A DNA stretch of 64,000 bases, from positions 3,038,001-3,102,000 of the forward strand of contig OZ024847.1 of NCBI GenBank assembly GCA_964017145.1, written 5' to 3'. How positions within the stretch are numbered: the first letter of the stretch is position 1; every line of letters starts with the position of its first letter. The notes beneath the pieces are model-generated. The model searched no databases and was not told the DNA's origin. It saw only the letters and a list, made by a program, of their open reading frames with translations. The DNA comes from Agrocybe praecox (Eukaryota > Basidiomycota > Agaricomycetes > Agaricales > Agrocybaceae). Shown in pieces: positions 13,301-25,365 of this stretch. The position numbers and the translations under genes are program-made.

Positions 13301-13858
13301 TTTTCCTGGATTTTGTCTGATCTCCTCGCTGACGCTGGGGAGGAAGAAAAGGCTCTTATTGCTGCACACGAGGCAATAACTGAATGGGAGATGTTGAAGG
13401 AGTCCTCCATAACCTGTCACAAGGAATACTATGCACAAGCTCAATACAGTCTCTCCCTACGTCTCTTCGCCAACGACCTGGATCAGGCACGAGAACTGCT
13501 TCTAGATGTCCGATCGTTCTATCAACAACATTCACCGACCAGAAATATATGGCTTATCAAGTTGGCTATAACACTATGGGCGTTAGGACACCTAGAGTGC
13601 GCATCAGGCCGACACGAAGAAGGTGTTGCCGCCAGGAGCGAGCTCGATGACCTGCGCAAACGTCTGCGCCCCATATTTCCGAGCCTCGATGATCTTGTGG
13701 AGGTGGGATTGAAAAGGGAACGAAAATTTCCAGTGTGGAAGAATCTTCTCAACAAAATCAATCTTATGTGTGGACACCAAGAGATGTTTGAAGAGAGTGG
13801 AACCCCTCAAATTGAACACATCTCAGTTTCATCGGATCCTGTATCACTCGTAAACTAA
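10304..13858 (+). CDS. TPR-repeat protein with N-terminal helical bundle, copy 2
   Basis: Exons 10304-10405, 10464-10606, 10657-10834 and 10886-13858 give about 1131 aa without interruption, so this is the best intact member. The N-terminus (MADPLSITLAVVSLATALKD) and the bundle with WWKRNSIEES precede a coiled, Gln/Thr/Ala-rich stretch (about residues 150-172) that copy 1 lacks. After it come TPR-like helix pairs to the end; LNKALSAYDKAIEIG is one clear unit, and the C-terminal segment ALGHLECASGRHEEG is shared by all copies. There is no signal peptide, and the first helix is hydrophobic enough to insert in or lie on a membrane. The introns are 58, 50 and 51 nt, nearly as in copy 1. Probable scaffold or sensor; no catalytic motif is seen. 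Confidence 0.83.
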
Positions 13859-14099
13859 CTGTACTATATTATATCACTATATTCGGTTGTTCAGTCTATG
13901 TCCGACGATTGCAAGATACGTATCTTCCGAGTTTAGCAGGATGTTCAATGGCAAAGTTTCTTCTACAATGATATCGTTAAAGCTGCACTGCTGATCGGTT
14001 ATACCTGGCTAGTCCTTGTGTGCCAAGCATGGCGGGTGGTACTACTGTTGTTTGGATGTTCGACGACATAACGACTTTCTAGAGATTAACCAGTTAACT

Positions 14100-16550
14100 T
14101 TCAGGTCAGGTTATGGAGGAGAAACCAACTTACTACGACAAATGGGCCAGCGGCCTTCTTTTCTAATGCGCCCGTTCTATCATTTGAGTCGCGACTTATA
14201 CCCAACTCAATCGCACCAGATACAACATTCAAGCTGATCCACGCCCTGGACGCCAGCTTTGGACGCAGACAACTTTTGATTGGATAAACGCCGTCCGTTC
14301 TGTAAAATAAAAATCCCGCGCCGCCAGCCCTCCTGGCCTCAGACGCTCCGGTAACATCATACCAACATAGACTATAACCTCTTCGACTCCTTGAATGCCG
14401 CCTCTGATCCAACGTCACGAGTCGTTCCTCGCGCTCATATCACCATCTGTCCTGAGGAGACTTTTCAAGGTATGCGTGTGGCGTTGAGCGAGGTATGTAA
14501 TGCAAAACCATCGAACATTGAAAAATTCGATCTGATGAGAGAGTAAGCTTTACATGCAATCAACGGCGACGTGGAGAGGTGCGTATACGCTCACCGGGAG
14601 CTAAGACGCCACCTCTCACAGACAGATATAGAATCAAAGAACAAAACAACTTACGAACTTAAGATCTTGACGGATGACGCAGATTACGTTCTGAGTATCA
14701 AAACAGCACCCTGTTGACGTTAGGGAGGAAATCAGCACAACAGGATGAAATCAGTAGAACTGAATAACTCACAGTCACCGAGGTGTAGAATACGATGAAA
14801 GAATCGGCTGCACCGAGGATGTTTCAAGCACCATCAACGTACCAGGCACTCTGCGGCGATGGGTAAGAGTTCAGCGCGACATAATGAAATGAGTCGGCAA
14901 CTCACATGCAATACACTTCCTGATATTTAATGACTCTGTTCGGGCCCATACTGCGCCAACGACTTGAAGATACACGGAGATTGGGAAATAAGTAACCTTA
15001 AATGAAAATGTTAAGCACATATACAAACTCAAAACAGATATGGCGTACCATCATCGGGATGATGTGGATGAACCTATCCATTTACACAAGCAAAAAAAAC
15101 TGTAAGGAAGAAATTAGAATGAGTCGAAAAGGACAATGCATCATCAAAATGTAACATACGTACCCGTGGGTCGCGTGGGGACGAGTAGTTCCAACAACCA
15201 AACACCCATTATTTCGTGCTTTAATTGTAGAGCGCCAATTTCATCATCGATGATTCAGCGTCCTCGATCGACCGCTTCTTCTCACCACCCGGTTCGAGCA
15301 CCTTCACATTTCAACTCGACACCCACTGAGCATTCCGCCACTTGCAATTCGTGCCAGCTCACGCACTCTTCACGAAATGTTGTTCGAGTAAACGTTTCGT
15401 CTTCCCTCCAACTCCTATAAGCAGCCTACCCCTGCTGGCATCGTGCTCGCCTGACGTCGAGACCATCAAGCAGGCAGACTCCAAGATCGTATTTAGACAT
15501 GTTGAAGTCACATATAGTGGCCTTGTCTTCTATCCAAGCCAGTCGATCGTCTTCTACTGTCGAAAGAACGTCAGGGTTCGTCCTTTATACCTGCCAGACC
15601 AACTCACCCAAGTACACTTTGCTACATATGCATAAACCCGCTGCGATTTGATGTGAGAGTTGATAACCGCCGAGATCGCTCAGAATTTGCGTGCGTCAAG
15701 CGAGATGTATCATGGAGGGACCTGTTCAAACGCTGGTCGCCTCGATGGGGTAGTGAAGAATTCCAGTACATGTCCGAGGACCATTGCGACCAGCTGTTAT
15801 GTGGGCAGATGTGTACGACCTTCTTACCGAAGCCGAATACGTTAACCTATGATGTGGGGCACAGGAATAGATATTCAAACTTACCAACACGACATAGGCA
15901 TACCGAATTCCCCATTTTCCACAAACCATACCCCTTAATCCCTTAACCTACTCAGCGACTTGGCTCAAAGATGTTTAAATTATAAATGTCCTTGTACGCT
16001 CTGGTGATAGATTAGGGATATGTTTAACTTGTGGACTGGATAGGCAGACTCACAAAAGTGTCGGGAATCCTTGACGTTCCTGGCCTCTTCTTCTGCCCAG
16101 CCTCAAATGTCCATCGGAGCCTATCCGTGATAATGTCAAGGATGGATCAAACTACAAGGGTAGGGTAAGTCTTACAATGATGGGAAAACGTGAAAGGCAC
16201 CACACCCAACGCATCGATTCATCGGCACCCGTTCGCTGAAATGAGGAGTGGACTGTGAAAATACATATAAACCTGTTAGATAGCACTTCAAAAGAGATAC
16301 AAGTCACGTACCGGTCGAGAAGCCAAGGTTGTACGATTCGAACATCTTCAAGCTTCATACGTAGAGGATGGCGGCAGTTCAGAGTGTCCGATGGAGGGGT
16401 CGACATGCGTAAACCTCAATCTGTACGCCGTCCTTGACCAAAATTGGAGCTGAGAAGAAGAAAGCAGACATTAACGACGCGGAAAAGAATAGTAGACGTA
16501 AGCATGGACTCACCAGTAGGTATGTTTTCAGAGAATAAGACCGGGGTGCA
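14100..16550 (-). pseudogene. Decayed spliced reverse-strand gene, unit 2
   Basis: Counterpart of the relic at 5810-8200. The same plus-strand ACTTAC/ACTCAC landmarks occur (about 14127, 14769, 16049). The AY-x2-IY-x-LNIF block near 15970-16000 on the reverse strand is followed at once by a TGA, and the exon near 14790-14840 has an extra base relative to unit 1. I see no intact coding frame. Gene identity is unknown. Confidence 0.3.
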
Positions 16551-16699
16551 AAGCGATATCTCGACTGATTCTCTGCCAGCCATGCCATGCGTTGATCCTC
16601 GAAAAAAGACATGGTTTCTTTAAAAGGAGGTGTGCCCTGGTGCAAGAGGTGAGTGGAGTGGAGAAATCTAGAGCGAACGCGGAGGACGGAATGTTCAAT

Positions 16700-16790
16700 G
16701 GATCGCTTCAACGCCGAACGGTCACGCGACTTATTCGGCTTCTTCCGTTACGCGTCGCGTCGCCAAGACCGAGCCTTATTCGAGACATTT
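16700..16790. repeat. Junction block, copy 2
   Basis: Same GC-rich block as 8313-8400: cgaacggtcacgcgactt followed by ttccgttacgcgtcgcgtcg. It marks the border between units 2 and 3. Confidence 0.6.
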
Positions 16791-17967
16791 CTTTTCCCTT
16801 CCACCACCAGTGCACCACCATTGATCTCGTCTGTCTCTGGTTCACACCTATTTTGCGAGCTGCTGTCACCTGCGTAATGAATTTTTGAACCTTCGGCCTC
16901 CAATGTTTTTATCTGCCTCCCTGCCCCCCATTCCTCGAGTCATTACCACTCCGCCTCATCACTGAACAACCCACCTCCGAGCATTTACCTACTATCCCAA
17001 CGCTCGGATCCCAGAATGAAGATCGAATACATGAAACGCCATTTCGATCTGGTGTCAGTTTCGGTTATCGTTGGTCCTAGACCAGAGTGGTGATCTGAAT
17101 GCGTTAATGCTATAGAAAGCGTTGAGTGAGTACCATGTTTTGCATAAGCTTTCGGAGTCGCTACACCCTTTTTACAGCGCCACAGCTATCGTCTAATATT
17201 CACAGTACTTAAAGAGGATATGAAGCCATATCAGAAAAGGTGACATATATCTCAAATCTCACTCGCATTCACACTCACTGATTTTCGAATTAGTTTCTAA
17301 TCCCCTTTTGCTCCCTCAAACTTGTCCTTAAAACCTAAGCATCTCGTGGAAATTGTGCCGAAGGAGGCTTTTACCAATAAGCTGAAGCACCCGAATTCGA
17401 CACCGGTTTTCCCTTGTTGCTGCTACCCCAAGTAGCACGTCTTTTTGCATTTTTTGACGGTATTATGAACGGGAATCTATTGATCCTTGTGTTTTTGTAA
17501 GACGTCGTTAAATAGGCGTCTGTTATTTGAGTTCAATACCAAGAGATATTTGAAAAAGAGCTCAGAACAGTCTCAAGGGTAAAAAGTTCTGTGCAGGTGA
17601 TGATAACCTAATGACACTGGGGATCATAACGAATCGAGGAGCGAACTGGAAAGCGGAAGAGTAGGCGCTCAATGAATTGCGTCTGCGTGATGTTTTCAAG
17701 TTGAGTAACGTCACAAGATTTTCCCATTAGCGATAACGACAGTGCTCTGTCCTTTCCTTTACAAAACGTATATGTGCGACTGATATATATCTCACAGCCG
17801 CGGCAGTGTACACTTAACACTGTACGTGCAAGACCACAACTTCCTCATAACTTACGAATTATTACTTCGACACCTGTATTGTTCAACCGTGTCCACCATC
17901 GCTTGTGGATACTTCATCCATACTGGAATTTGGTGCAGGGCCGATACGCTACATGGCATGAAAACAG

Positions 17968-18030
17968 GTAGGTTATTTTGGCAAGTCATCACGAATGAGC
18001 GCCCTAATAATAGTCTCTTATTTATAACAG
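17968..18030 (+). other. Likely 5' leader intron of TPR copy 3
   Basis: GTAGGT donor after ...aaaacag and acceptor ...tataacag before acagatgggcgg. It is kept although the coding part downstream is broken, which suggests the break is recent. Confidence 0.5.
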
Positions 18031-18130
18031 ACAGATGGGCGGTGCTGAACTGCAGTGCTAATGCGTATTCAGTGAAATCATAATCCCAGGAGACTTTTCA
18101 CCCAGTAACAACGACCCCCTCCTACATACA

Positions 18131-21100
18131 ATGTCAGATCCATTATCTATTACTCTGGCCGTAGTCTCGCTTACAACAGCACTCAAGGACATTATCGAAC
18201 TGGCGCAAACGCTCTACGACTCGTTCAAGAAGGTGCGAAGCGACCATCGCACATGGGGGAAAGCTTTTGTGTTGATTATTTCATTCATAGCCTGCTCGGA
18301 ATATGAAAAAGGTAGAATCCCTGGCTGCGGAGACGCTCGAAATCGTACAAGATCTCAAGCGACTCTATGATGGTCACAAGGAGATTTTAGACAGTGCGTC
18401 GGATATGCAACACGCCGTACTAAGGCTTCTGAAGTGAGTGTTTATGACGATTTGCCAAGCGATTTTATTTACATCTCCTGCAGGGACATGGAAAAGGTAC
18501 ACGAGAAGTGCAAACCTATGCTCCAACTTTACGCCGCTTCGGACGGAAACCTACATACCTGGATAAAGCAAAAAATTAGACCTTGGTGGAAGCGGAATAG
18601 CATCGAGGAATCCATTCGAAATCTGCGAGATGTGGCGAATAAGTGTCGTAGTAATTTTATGGTACGAGAATAACTGAGTATACTCAATCTGATATGAGTT
18701 GATAAGAATTTTGAAGATGTTTTCCTTGTTGCGCCTTGAAGCCGCCAATGCTCAAACCCAAGCCGCTGTGGTTCAAACTCACACACTGTGGCTCAGACCC
18801 ACACTACTGCCGTCCGAACCGAGGCCAGCCTGACTGAATTCCGAGCTTCTGTCACGCATGGCTTCGCTTGCCCTGGACTGCAATCATCGCTTCCTCAAGT
18901 GTCGGATGATAACGTCCTGGCCTTCCTGGGTTCCACTCCCGTTATGTTATCCCAACTCCCCCCACATGTACGATTAGACGAACACCTTGTGTATAAGGAG
19001 TATATCACCCTTCAAGTGGGCAAGATCGACACCCTATTCAAAACCCTCTCTTCTCGCGGATCCTACCCAGTTGAAGAGCCGGATACTGTACATTTGAAAT
19101 CTTTTCGGTCTGTCAGTTTGCTAAAGCCCGTTACCAAGAAGGAAATAGAAGATGTACAATCCAATATCTTTTCCCTCATAGTGAAGATTCGAGATAGCAT
19201 CCAAGGCCAACACAATAATTTGTCGATCCAGCGCGCTGCATGTTCGATGTCGCACTTGTCTACCAGACTCAGAACCCTCAACATGTATCAAGAATCTTTC
19301 ACAATAGCGCGGTGGAACGTGGACCTTTACAGGACACTCAGCAAGACAAACAGTGATGTTTACGGACCCTACCTTGCGCATGCACTTTACAGCATGTCGC
19401 GCAGTCGTGTAGACACTGGAAACCATGTCCAAGCCTACATATCAATAACAGAGGCTGTCACCCTTGGAGGTCGTCTCGTGACTGCTAATCCAACCTTTGA
19501 AGCCCAAATCCAGCTTGCTTTTTTGCTTTGCTACTCCTCGTATGTTGCGCGTCTGAATGGAGATTTGGAAAATGCCTCCCGCGATGCAGAAGAAGCGGTA
19601 CAAACCTACGAGCGCCTAATTGGACAACCCACATCTGTCTTGCAAATGGAAGTAAACATTATTAACAAAATGTGGGGACCAACTGCTATGACGTTGGAAG
19701 GGACACAACTCAACAACTTTGCTCAAGCACTGGTGGAGCTGCATTACAGTCTGTCTTCAACCAGTAGAAAAAATGAATCAGTAAGCGCAGGTATCAAGGT
19801 GCTCGAACTATACAGTGCACTAGATCAGAGGGCCAGGCACAACGGCACCGATTTCAGCCTTTCGATAGCAGAGCTTTGTTACTCTCTCGCATCCGATAAC
19901 ATTCGGAACTTAATTTCCATTGACCAAGCTCTTTTCTACGCACAAAAGGCTGTGTCTCAATACGAGAAGGTACTCCAACTGACCGGAAGTGTCCCTAGTG
20001 ACCTTCCTCTATCCCTGGCAAGGCACGCCAAGTTTTTCTCAGATTTGGGCCGCATTGAAGAGGCACGTGTGGTATGCCAGAAACTTGAACAAATAGTGCA
20101 AAGACATATTGAGGATCATCAACTCCGTGCCAAGTCACTTCTGCATCTAACGGGATCTCTTTATCATTCAAGGCGTTGCATGGAGGCAGCGTTGGTCGGG
20201 GAACAATTACTGACAACCTACCGGTCTTCACTGTTAGGTTGGGATCTGTACGACGCCTATTTCTACACCTCTCAGGCCTTTGAACGTGAAAGAAACACCT
20301 TTAAGGCGGTACAAATTGCGGAATCAGCTGTCAGCTATTGGTGCATGCTAGCTTTTCACGATTCTAAAAACATCGAATTTCTTGCTGCCAGCGTTGACTA
20401 TCTGGCGCATCGGCTTTGTTCCGCGGGTGATTATGGACGGGCCTTCAGTGCTGGCCATGAAGCAATGAAGCTGTATAGCATTCTGATGAAAAAAGACTCG
20501 TCTGTGGTGGAGAACTACAAGAAAGCCCTTCAACTGAACATGGATATTGCTATACACGTATATTATGGGACAAGTTCCACTTGCACTTGACAAGATTGAG
20601 GATTGTTTTACGTTTGCTGCGAATCATGATTTGAAGGACTTGGAGTATGCCCGTTATTTAGAAAATGCATCACTTGTCTACCGATCAAGTGGCCATGGCA
20701 ACGTTGATCAAGCGGTGTCCAACATTCGACAGTCAATTGACATTCTTAGAGATCGGAACAGATTTCCATATCCCTGGATTTTGTCTGATATCCTTGCCGA
20801 CGCTGGGGAGGAAGAAGCTCTTACTGCCGCAATTAAAGCCCTACAAGCTTGGCAGGAGTGCAAGAATAATTTCCTAACCATCTGGAGGGAATGCTACGTA
20901 CAGGCACAATACAGTCTAGCCATACGTCTCTTCGGCAATGAAGACCTTCCTCAGGCGCGAGAACTGCTTCTGGACGTCCGATCATTCTACCGACAGCATT
21001 CACAGACCAGAAATCTCTGGTTCATCAAGCTGGCTATAACGCTGTGGGCATTAGGTCACCTAGAGTGTGCATCAGGCCGACACGAAGATGGTGTCGCCGC

Positions 21101-21332
21101 CAGGAACGAGCTCGATGATCTGCGCAAACGTCTGCGCCTCGTATTTCCGAGCCTCAATGATCTTGTGGAGGTGGGGTTGAAAAGGGAACAGAGTTTTGCT
21201 GCGTGGGAGAAGCTTCTTGACAAAATCAATCTTATGTGTGGACACCAAGAAATGTTTGACGAGAGTCCAATCACTCAAATTGAAATTGAACGTATCTCAG
21301 TTTCCTCGAATCCTGCATTAGTCATAAACTAA
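18131..21332 (+). pseudogene. TPR-repeat protein copy 3, two frame disruptions
   Basis: The start (MSDPLSITLAVVSLTTALKD) and exons 18131-18232, 18291-18433, 18484-18661 and 18717 onward align with copies 1 and 2 in boundaries and phase. Two lesions break the frame. First, a 20-bp imperfect tandem duplication (18768-18787 and 18788-18807) shifts exon 4 into a stop a few codons later. Second, near 20557 about 390 bp present in copy 2 (roughly 12704-13096) are missing, joining two different frames. The remaining frames (18788-20590 and 20547-21332) are otherwise open and similar to copy 2. Most likely a recent pseudogene, but a shortened protein from the internal frame cannot be excluded. Confidence 0.75.
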
Positions 21333-21879
21333 CTCCAATTATATTATATGAATCCCCCTCTTCTCAAACAGTAATCTGCCTTCTCATCGTATGCCATCCT
21401 CCCTTTGCTCTCGTCTATATTTCATCGCTCCAATTCAACGTGTCGCGTATGAGGTTACCAGATGCTTGTACCATGTATTTCGTTATTTTCCTCTAAACAC
21501 AATTCTATATAACGCTGAATATCAATTAAAATCAATGTACCAGTGGCTAGAACCTAGGGAATCGTCGCCACATGTTCACATTGTCGACCTTTTGCGGTTT
21601 TAGTGCATAGGCGCTTCTAAGTTTGTATAGAGGGAAGGTAAATGTGTTCAGGAGGAAACAGAATACATAGCCTCCCGTTTACGTTGAACTGTTCAACGCC
21701 TTCGCCCTGAAGCTCTCGGAAGCCGAAAATATGGACGCGAGGGCCAAAGTTGACGCGATATGTGCAAGCATTGAACTAAAGGGAGACACAACGCCATTTA
21801 ACAATCACGAGGTATGAACCATTGAAGCACCTGACGCTAGGGGTCTAGAGGATAGATCATATCACCTCTTGCGATTCGT

Positions 21880-22720
21880 GCTAGCCACACACTATCGTAC
21901 AATATATTGCGGCATAGGTGGTGCTTGAATAAACGTCGCGTCCTTCCTCCCAACTCCGATAAGCAACCCACCACTGGTGCTGTGCCCTCCTGACCTGACT
22001 CCACCGAAGATCAGTATCTTGAAGTAGCATCATCGACGCGCTGGAAACGCATACATTCGCGGACCACTGCTCTTCGTCCATTGTCGATAGCATGTTGGGG
22101 ATCGTTCCTTTGCCCACGACGAGACCCACTCGCCCGAGTACGCCCTGCTGGGTGTGCATAGAGCCAACGCGATCTCGCATACCGTATACCCAAGTATCGA
22201 CTGCGCCCAAAGATGTTCAGGGTATAAATCTTCGGGTACGCCCTGACGATGGTTAGAAAAAGCTCAGCCACAAGGTCAACTCTATGAAATGAATGGGTAG
22301 ACTCACCAAGATATCCAGAGTTCTTGAAGCTATCCACTTTCTCCCCTCAGTTCCAAGGTCCGTCGTACCCTATACCGCGCTAACAAGGTGAAGGATCAAG
22401 CCCACTGAGGTAAAGTAAGCTGAACGCATCAAATCATCGGCACCCGTTCGTCCAAATAAGGAGGAGACTCTGGAAATACATATAGATGTGCTGGATCGCA
22501 TATTTAGAAAGATGGAAGTCGCGTACTGGTTGAGGAGACATGGTTGTATGATTCAAACATATTCGGGTTTCATAAGTTGAGGATGATAGTAGAAGTGTCC
22601 GTTGGAGGGGCCGACATGGGTAAGCCTCGATCGAGTACTTGAAATTTGAGTTCAAGTACGGCGTTCTTGACCAAAACCTAGAACTGCCACGAAACAAGCA
22701 GAGATCAATGATACGAAACA
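21880..22720 (-). pseudogene. Decayed spliced reverse-strand gene, unit 3
   Basis: Third copy of the reverse relic. It is the best preserved in one block: near 22195-22240 the reverse strand reads AYPKIYTLNIFGRSRYLG without a stop, preceded by an acceptor-like CAG. A donor-like site lies at about 22302-22307 (plus strand ACTCAC). The rest is too degraded for a model. Region 21333-21880 holds nothing I can support. Confidence 0.32.
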
Positions 22721-22954
22721 GAAGAGTTAATGCTCACATGCACTCACCAGCGGGTATATTTTCGGAGAGTAAGACCCTGGCTGCGGTATTGCAAGCAACA
22801 ACTCGGCTGATTCTCTGCCCGCTATGTCATGTCGCGAAAGTTGCAATCCCGACATCAATGAAAGTAGGTGCGCCTGGTTTGAAAAGGAAAGAAAAGCGAA
22901 CAGGCGCACTGTGTGCAAGGCTGTAAGTACTAAGCAAGACGGAATAATTCCGGA

Positions 22955-23045
22955 ATGGATCACCCTAATGCCGAACGGTCACGCGACTTTATTCGGCTTA
23001 TGCCGTTACGCGTCGCGTCGCGTCGCCAAGGCTGAGTATTTTTCT
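22955..23045. repeat. Junction block, copy 3
   Basis: Third copy of the GC-rich block, with an extra gtcgc (gttacgcgtcgcgtcgcgtcg). The text after it (23046-23110) briefly resembles the unit start again, then diverges, as if a fourth unit had been lost. Confidence 0.6.
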
Positions 23046-23950
23046 TCTTCACTTCCGCCTCGGCGTGCTTCTTGTACTGCTCTGGTTTCCTGGAAACTCA
23101 CTGTATATCTCTGGCTCGAAATACTCTGCGACTTGGTTGCATACCCTTCACCGACCTGTCGACTCGCGAATCGCGATCGGTATTCGTCTTCTCTGCTTTT
23201 GTCCTTAGTCAGTGCTTTCCTCAACCCGGACTGCTTTCTTCACGGGAACATTTACACTTACATGTTTTTTTGTCCCGCTCAGTATTTCCCGTGTGCATCG
23301 ACGCAATACAACTTTCGCGGCCAACCTTCGACTCCCTATGCCAATCTGTGTCCGTATCATCACTTGAGCCTTATCAACACGTTCTGTTCAAAACGAGATC
23401 CTGGCCCTATAATGTGTATCGACTCCTATGGTGTCTCCGCTGGTACTGTATGTTTAAGAAGATATCGAACAAGTTCATCGTCGTGTCATGCGCGGATAGA
23501 TGAAGAAGTCAAAAATTTGAAAGTGTGTCGATTATTTGTATGTGCAGAGGAACATCCCCAAACTCTGCCTAGTGGACGTTAAAGCCCGTTTGTAAGCGAT
23601 TATAAAATTCGGGGTTCTGGGTGGGCGTTTATAAATAGAACAATGGTCACTAATTTGGACACGCGTTGCGGACCGCATGTCACCAACACGACTACCTTCC
23701 TTCCTGCGACCAGATTCAGCCAACTGTGCCGATAGGTTCTGTGTATAAAAGAGCTACAAATGTGAGTTTGAAAAGTCACTAAAAGTACTCTTATACTTAT
23801 CTGCGATGTCAGAAACCGGGGACAACCCTTCTCTCAGTTGCAATTGGGCAACAACAACTTGGACTCTCCCGTCTCAAAGCTACGGCTAGGCTACAAAGAA
23901 GGGCAACTCGGATCGTTCTCATTTGGCACAACATTCTCTATGACTTAAAT
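23046..23950. other. Spacer after the tandem array
   Basis: Starts like a fourth unit, then becomes pyrimidine-rich (about 23150-23400). I see no gene. A short text caacccggactgcttt near 23222 recalls aatccggattgtttt near 37818, hinting at a dispersed non-coding repeat. Confidence 0.4.
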
Positions 23951-24343
23951 ATGTCACGCTATTTCCAAAGATACTTGCTCAATGGGAGCACCCAGATCCT
24001 GCTGCTTCTATGGGCTCCAAGACAAGAACAGCAACGAGTGACAGAGTTCTTCGGTCAACCATTTCAAAACCTCGAAACAAAGTTACATTCCTTTTTTAAG
24101 CAACGTATAATGGAAACCGCAAATCACCCATCAACAGAAAAGTATCCCATTGAGGAGGATATTTCCGCATTCCGAGAAGCTGTCAATAAAAATTACAAAG
24201 AAGTTCTGAAGTATTTCGACGAAGCTATTGGGGAGGTCCAACAGCATCCCGACTTTGAGGATCCTGCCTCTGAGTCTCTCTCCCAGCCCCCCGTCGTCGC
24301 AACAGCGTCTCACAAGGAACTCAGCAAGAAGGATGGCATCTAA
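23951..24343 (+). pseudogene. FunK1-type kinase, C-terminal relic
   Basis: An open frame of up to 130 codons aligns with the tail of the FunK1 gene at the right end of the window. Both share FF-x-(Q/S)-P-(F/V), a helix with YKEVLKYFDEAI versus YATVLKFFDDCI, and the spacing to PDF-(E/K)-DP. No kinase motifs (HRD, DLD) lie upstream within reach, and 23816-23950 does not continue the frame convincingly. I read this as a 3' fragment left after deletion. The ATG at 23951 is arbitrary. Confidence 0.55.
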
Positions 24344-25365
24344 TGAGGAAGATGTCTTTTCTAGCCAGGCCATGAATGTTGCGCGAATGAAGGCTCAGAG
24401 CCATGCCGTTCTTTGTGGCGCCGTCGCCGTTTGATATGCTCGTTTCGTTTTTGAGATGGGGAATTATTTGTTGAGACAGTACTCTCGTAAGGGCAATGTG
24501 CTCCAAGTGGATCCGTTGCCTTTTACTTATCGTGAGACGTACAGGGCCCAGGCGCCCCTTGATTATCAGTATGTTTTGGAGATACATGGTTTTGGATTGT
24601 TAGAGACGTCAAAGGCGCCTATGTTCTGGGGAAAGTTCAATGAGTTTTGTTCGTCTTTTGTTGACACTGAAAGTATTCTCGGAGTCTATACCAAGAAAAG
24701 GCACGTCACAAGAGCGTCACATCGGATGATTTGATTGCCGTTTGTCGGGAGCGTCAATATGCCGAGCCTGGCCTCCATGATTGAACACCTTCAGGCGCCT
24801 CAAACGCAATATTTTGACTTATATACCCAAATGTTCAAACGTTCACATACCATAGCTATGAGTATAAGCGTATTATTGCGCACTTGTGGTGATGGGGGAA
24901 TTGGGAACCTATGCATATTTAGACACAGAAAGATATTGCCGCGCTGGAGCCTAGCATATGTGAGTGACAAAGCTTTGATGGATCCTAGACGGTCTTTTGT
25001 TATCAAGAAGGAAGAATCAAATCACTTCTTTACCCCCTCCACCATGGTATACAAATCGCCGTTTCCGGCGCGCGCCACAATACACTGCCTTATGCGGATG
25101 ACGAGAACAATGATTGAGATCTATTTATAAACTAACTGGTTTGACTGTCAGCTCACTGGCAGCCTCAATTCCACTTCTCAATCAATGTTCTCCTCCCACA
25201 TCGCCGTATCTACCTATGCACGCGACTACGCTGGACGATCATTTGAATGGATATAATTAGCCTGCATTTCATCAATATGGTTCTGTGGAGCAATCAGTAC
25301 TTAAACACGGAGTCGAGCTCATCTCCTTAACTGCGATTACAACCAACTCTCTGCCCACTCTCAGT
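24344..25365. other. Unexplained open stretches before the 7-TM cluster
   Basis: Two adjacent forward frames, 24456-24734 (contains QVDPLPFTYRETYRAQAPL) and 24735-25130 (contains PSLASMIEHLQAPQTQYFDL), look protein-like in composition but match no family I recognise and lack a clear exon plan. They may be parts of one decayed gene. 25131-25365 is the upstream region of the 7-TM gene at 25366. Confidence 0.3.
25298..25304 (+). promoter_or_regulatory. TACTTAA element, 7-TM gene 1
   Basis: TACTTAA 68 bp before the ATG at 25366. The same heptamer precedes all four paralogs at 48-68 bp, where a TATA-like or initiator-proximal element would lie. Confidence 0.5.

Larger units (their letters stand above)
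8401..16790. repeat. Tandem segmental duplication, unit 2
   Basis: Second unit with the same order as unit 1: unique-looking leader (8401-10134), TPR gene (10304-13858), reverse relic (14100-16550), junction block. The leader shares many stretches with unit 1 (for example the text around 9430-9480 with 880-930, and 10060-10135 with 1615-1690). In 8401-10303 I see no coding sequence other than the leader of the TPR gene. Confidence 0.75.
16791..23045. repeat. Tandem segmental duplication, unit 3 (shorter)
   Basis: Third unit, about 2 kb shorter than the others. It holds the broken TPR copy, a shortened reverse relic and the junction block. The upstream leader 16870-18130 matches 8500-10303 in order (for example aagacgtcgttaaata near 17500 and 9635). 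I see no other gene in 16791-18130. Confidence 0.72.
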
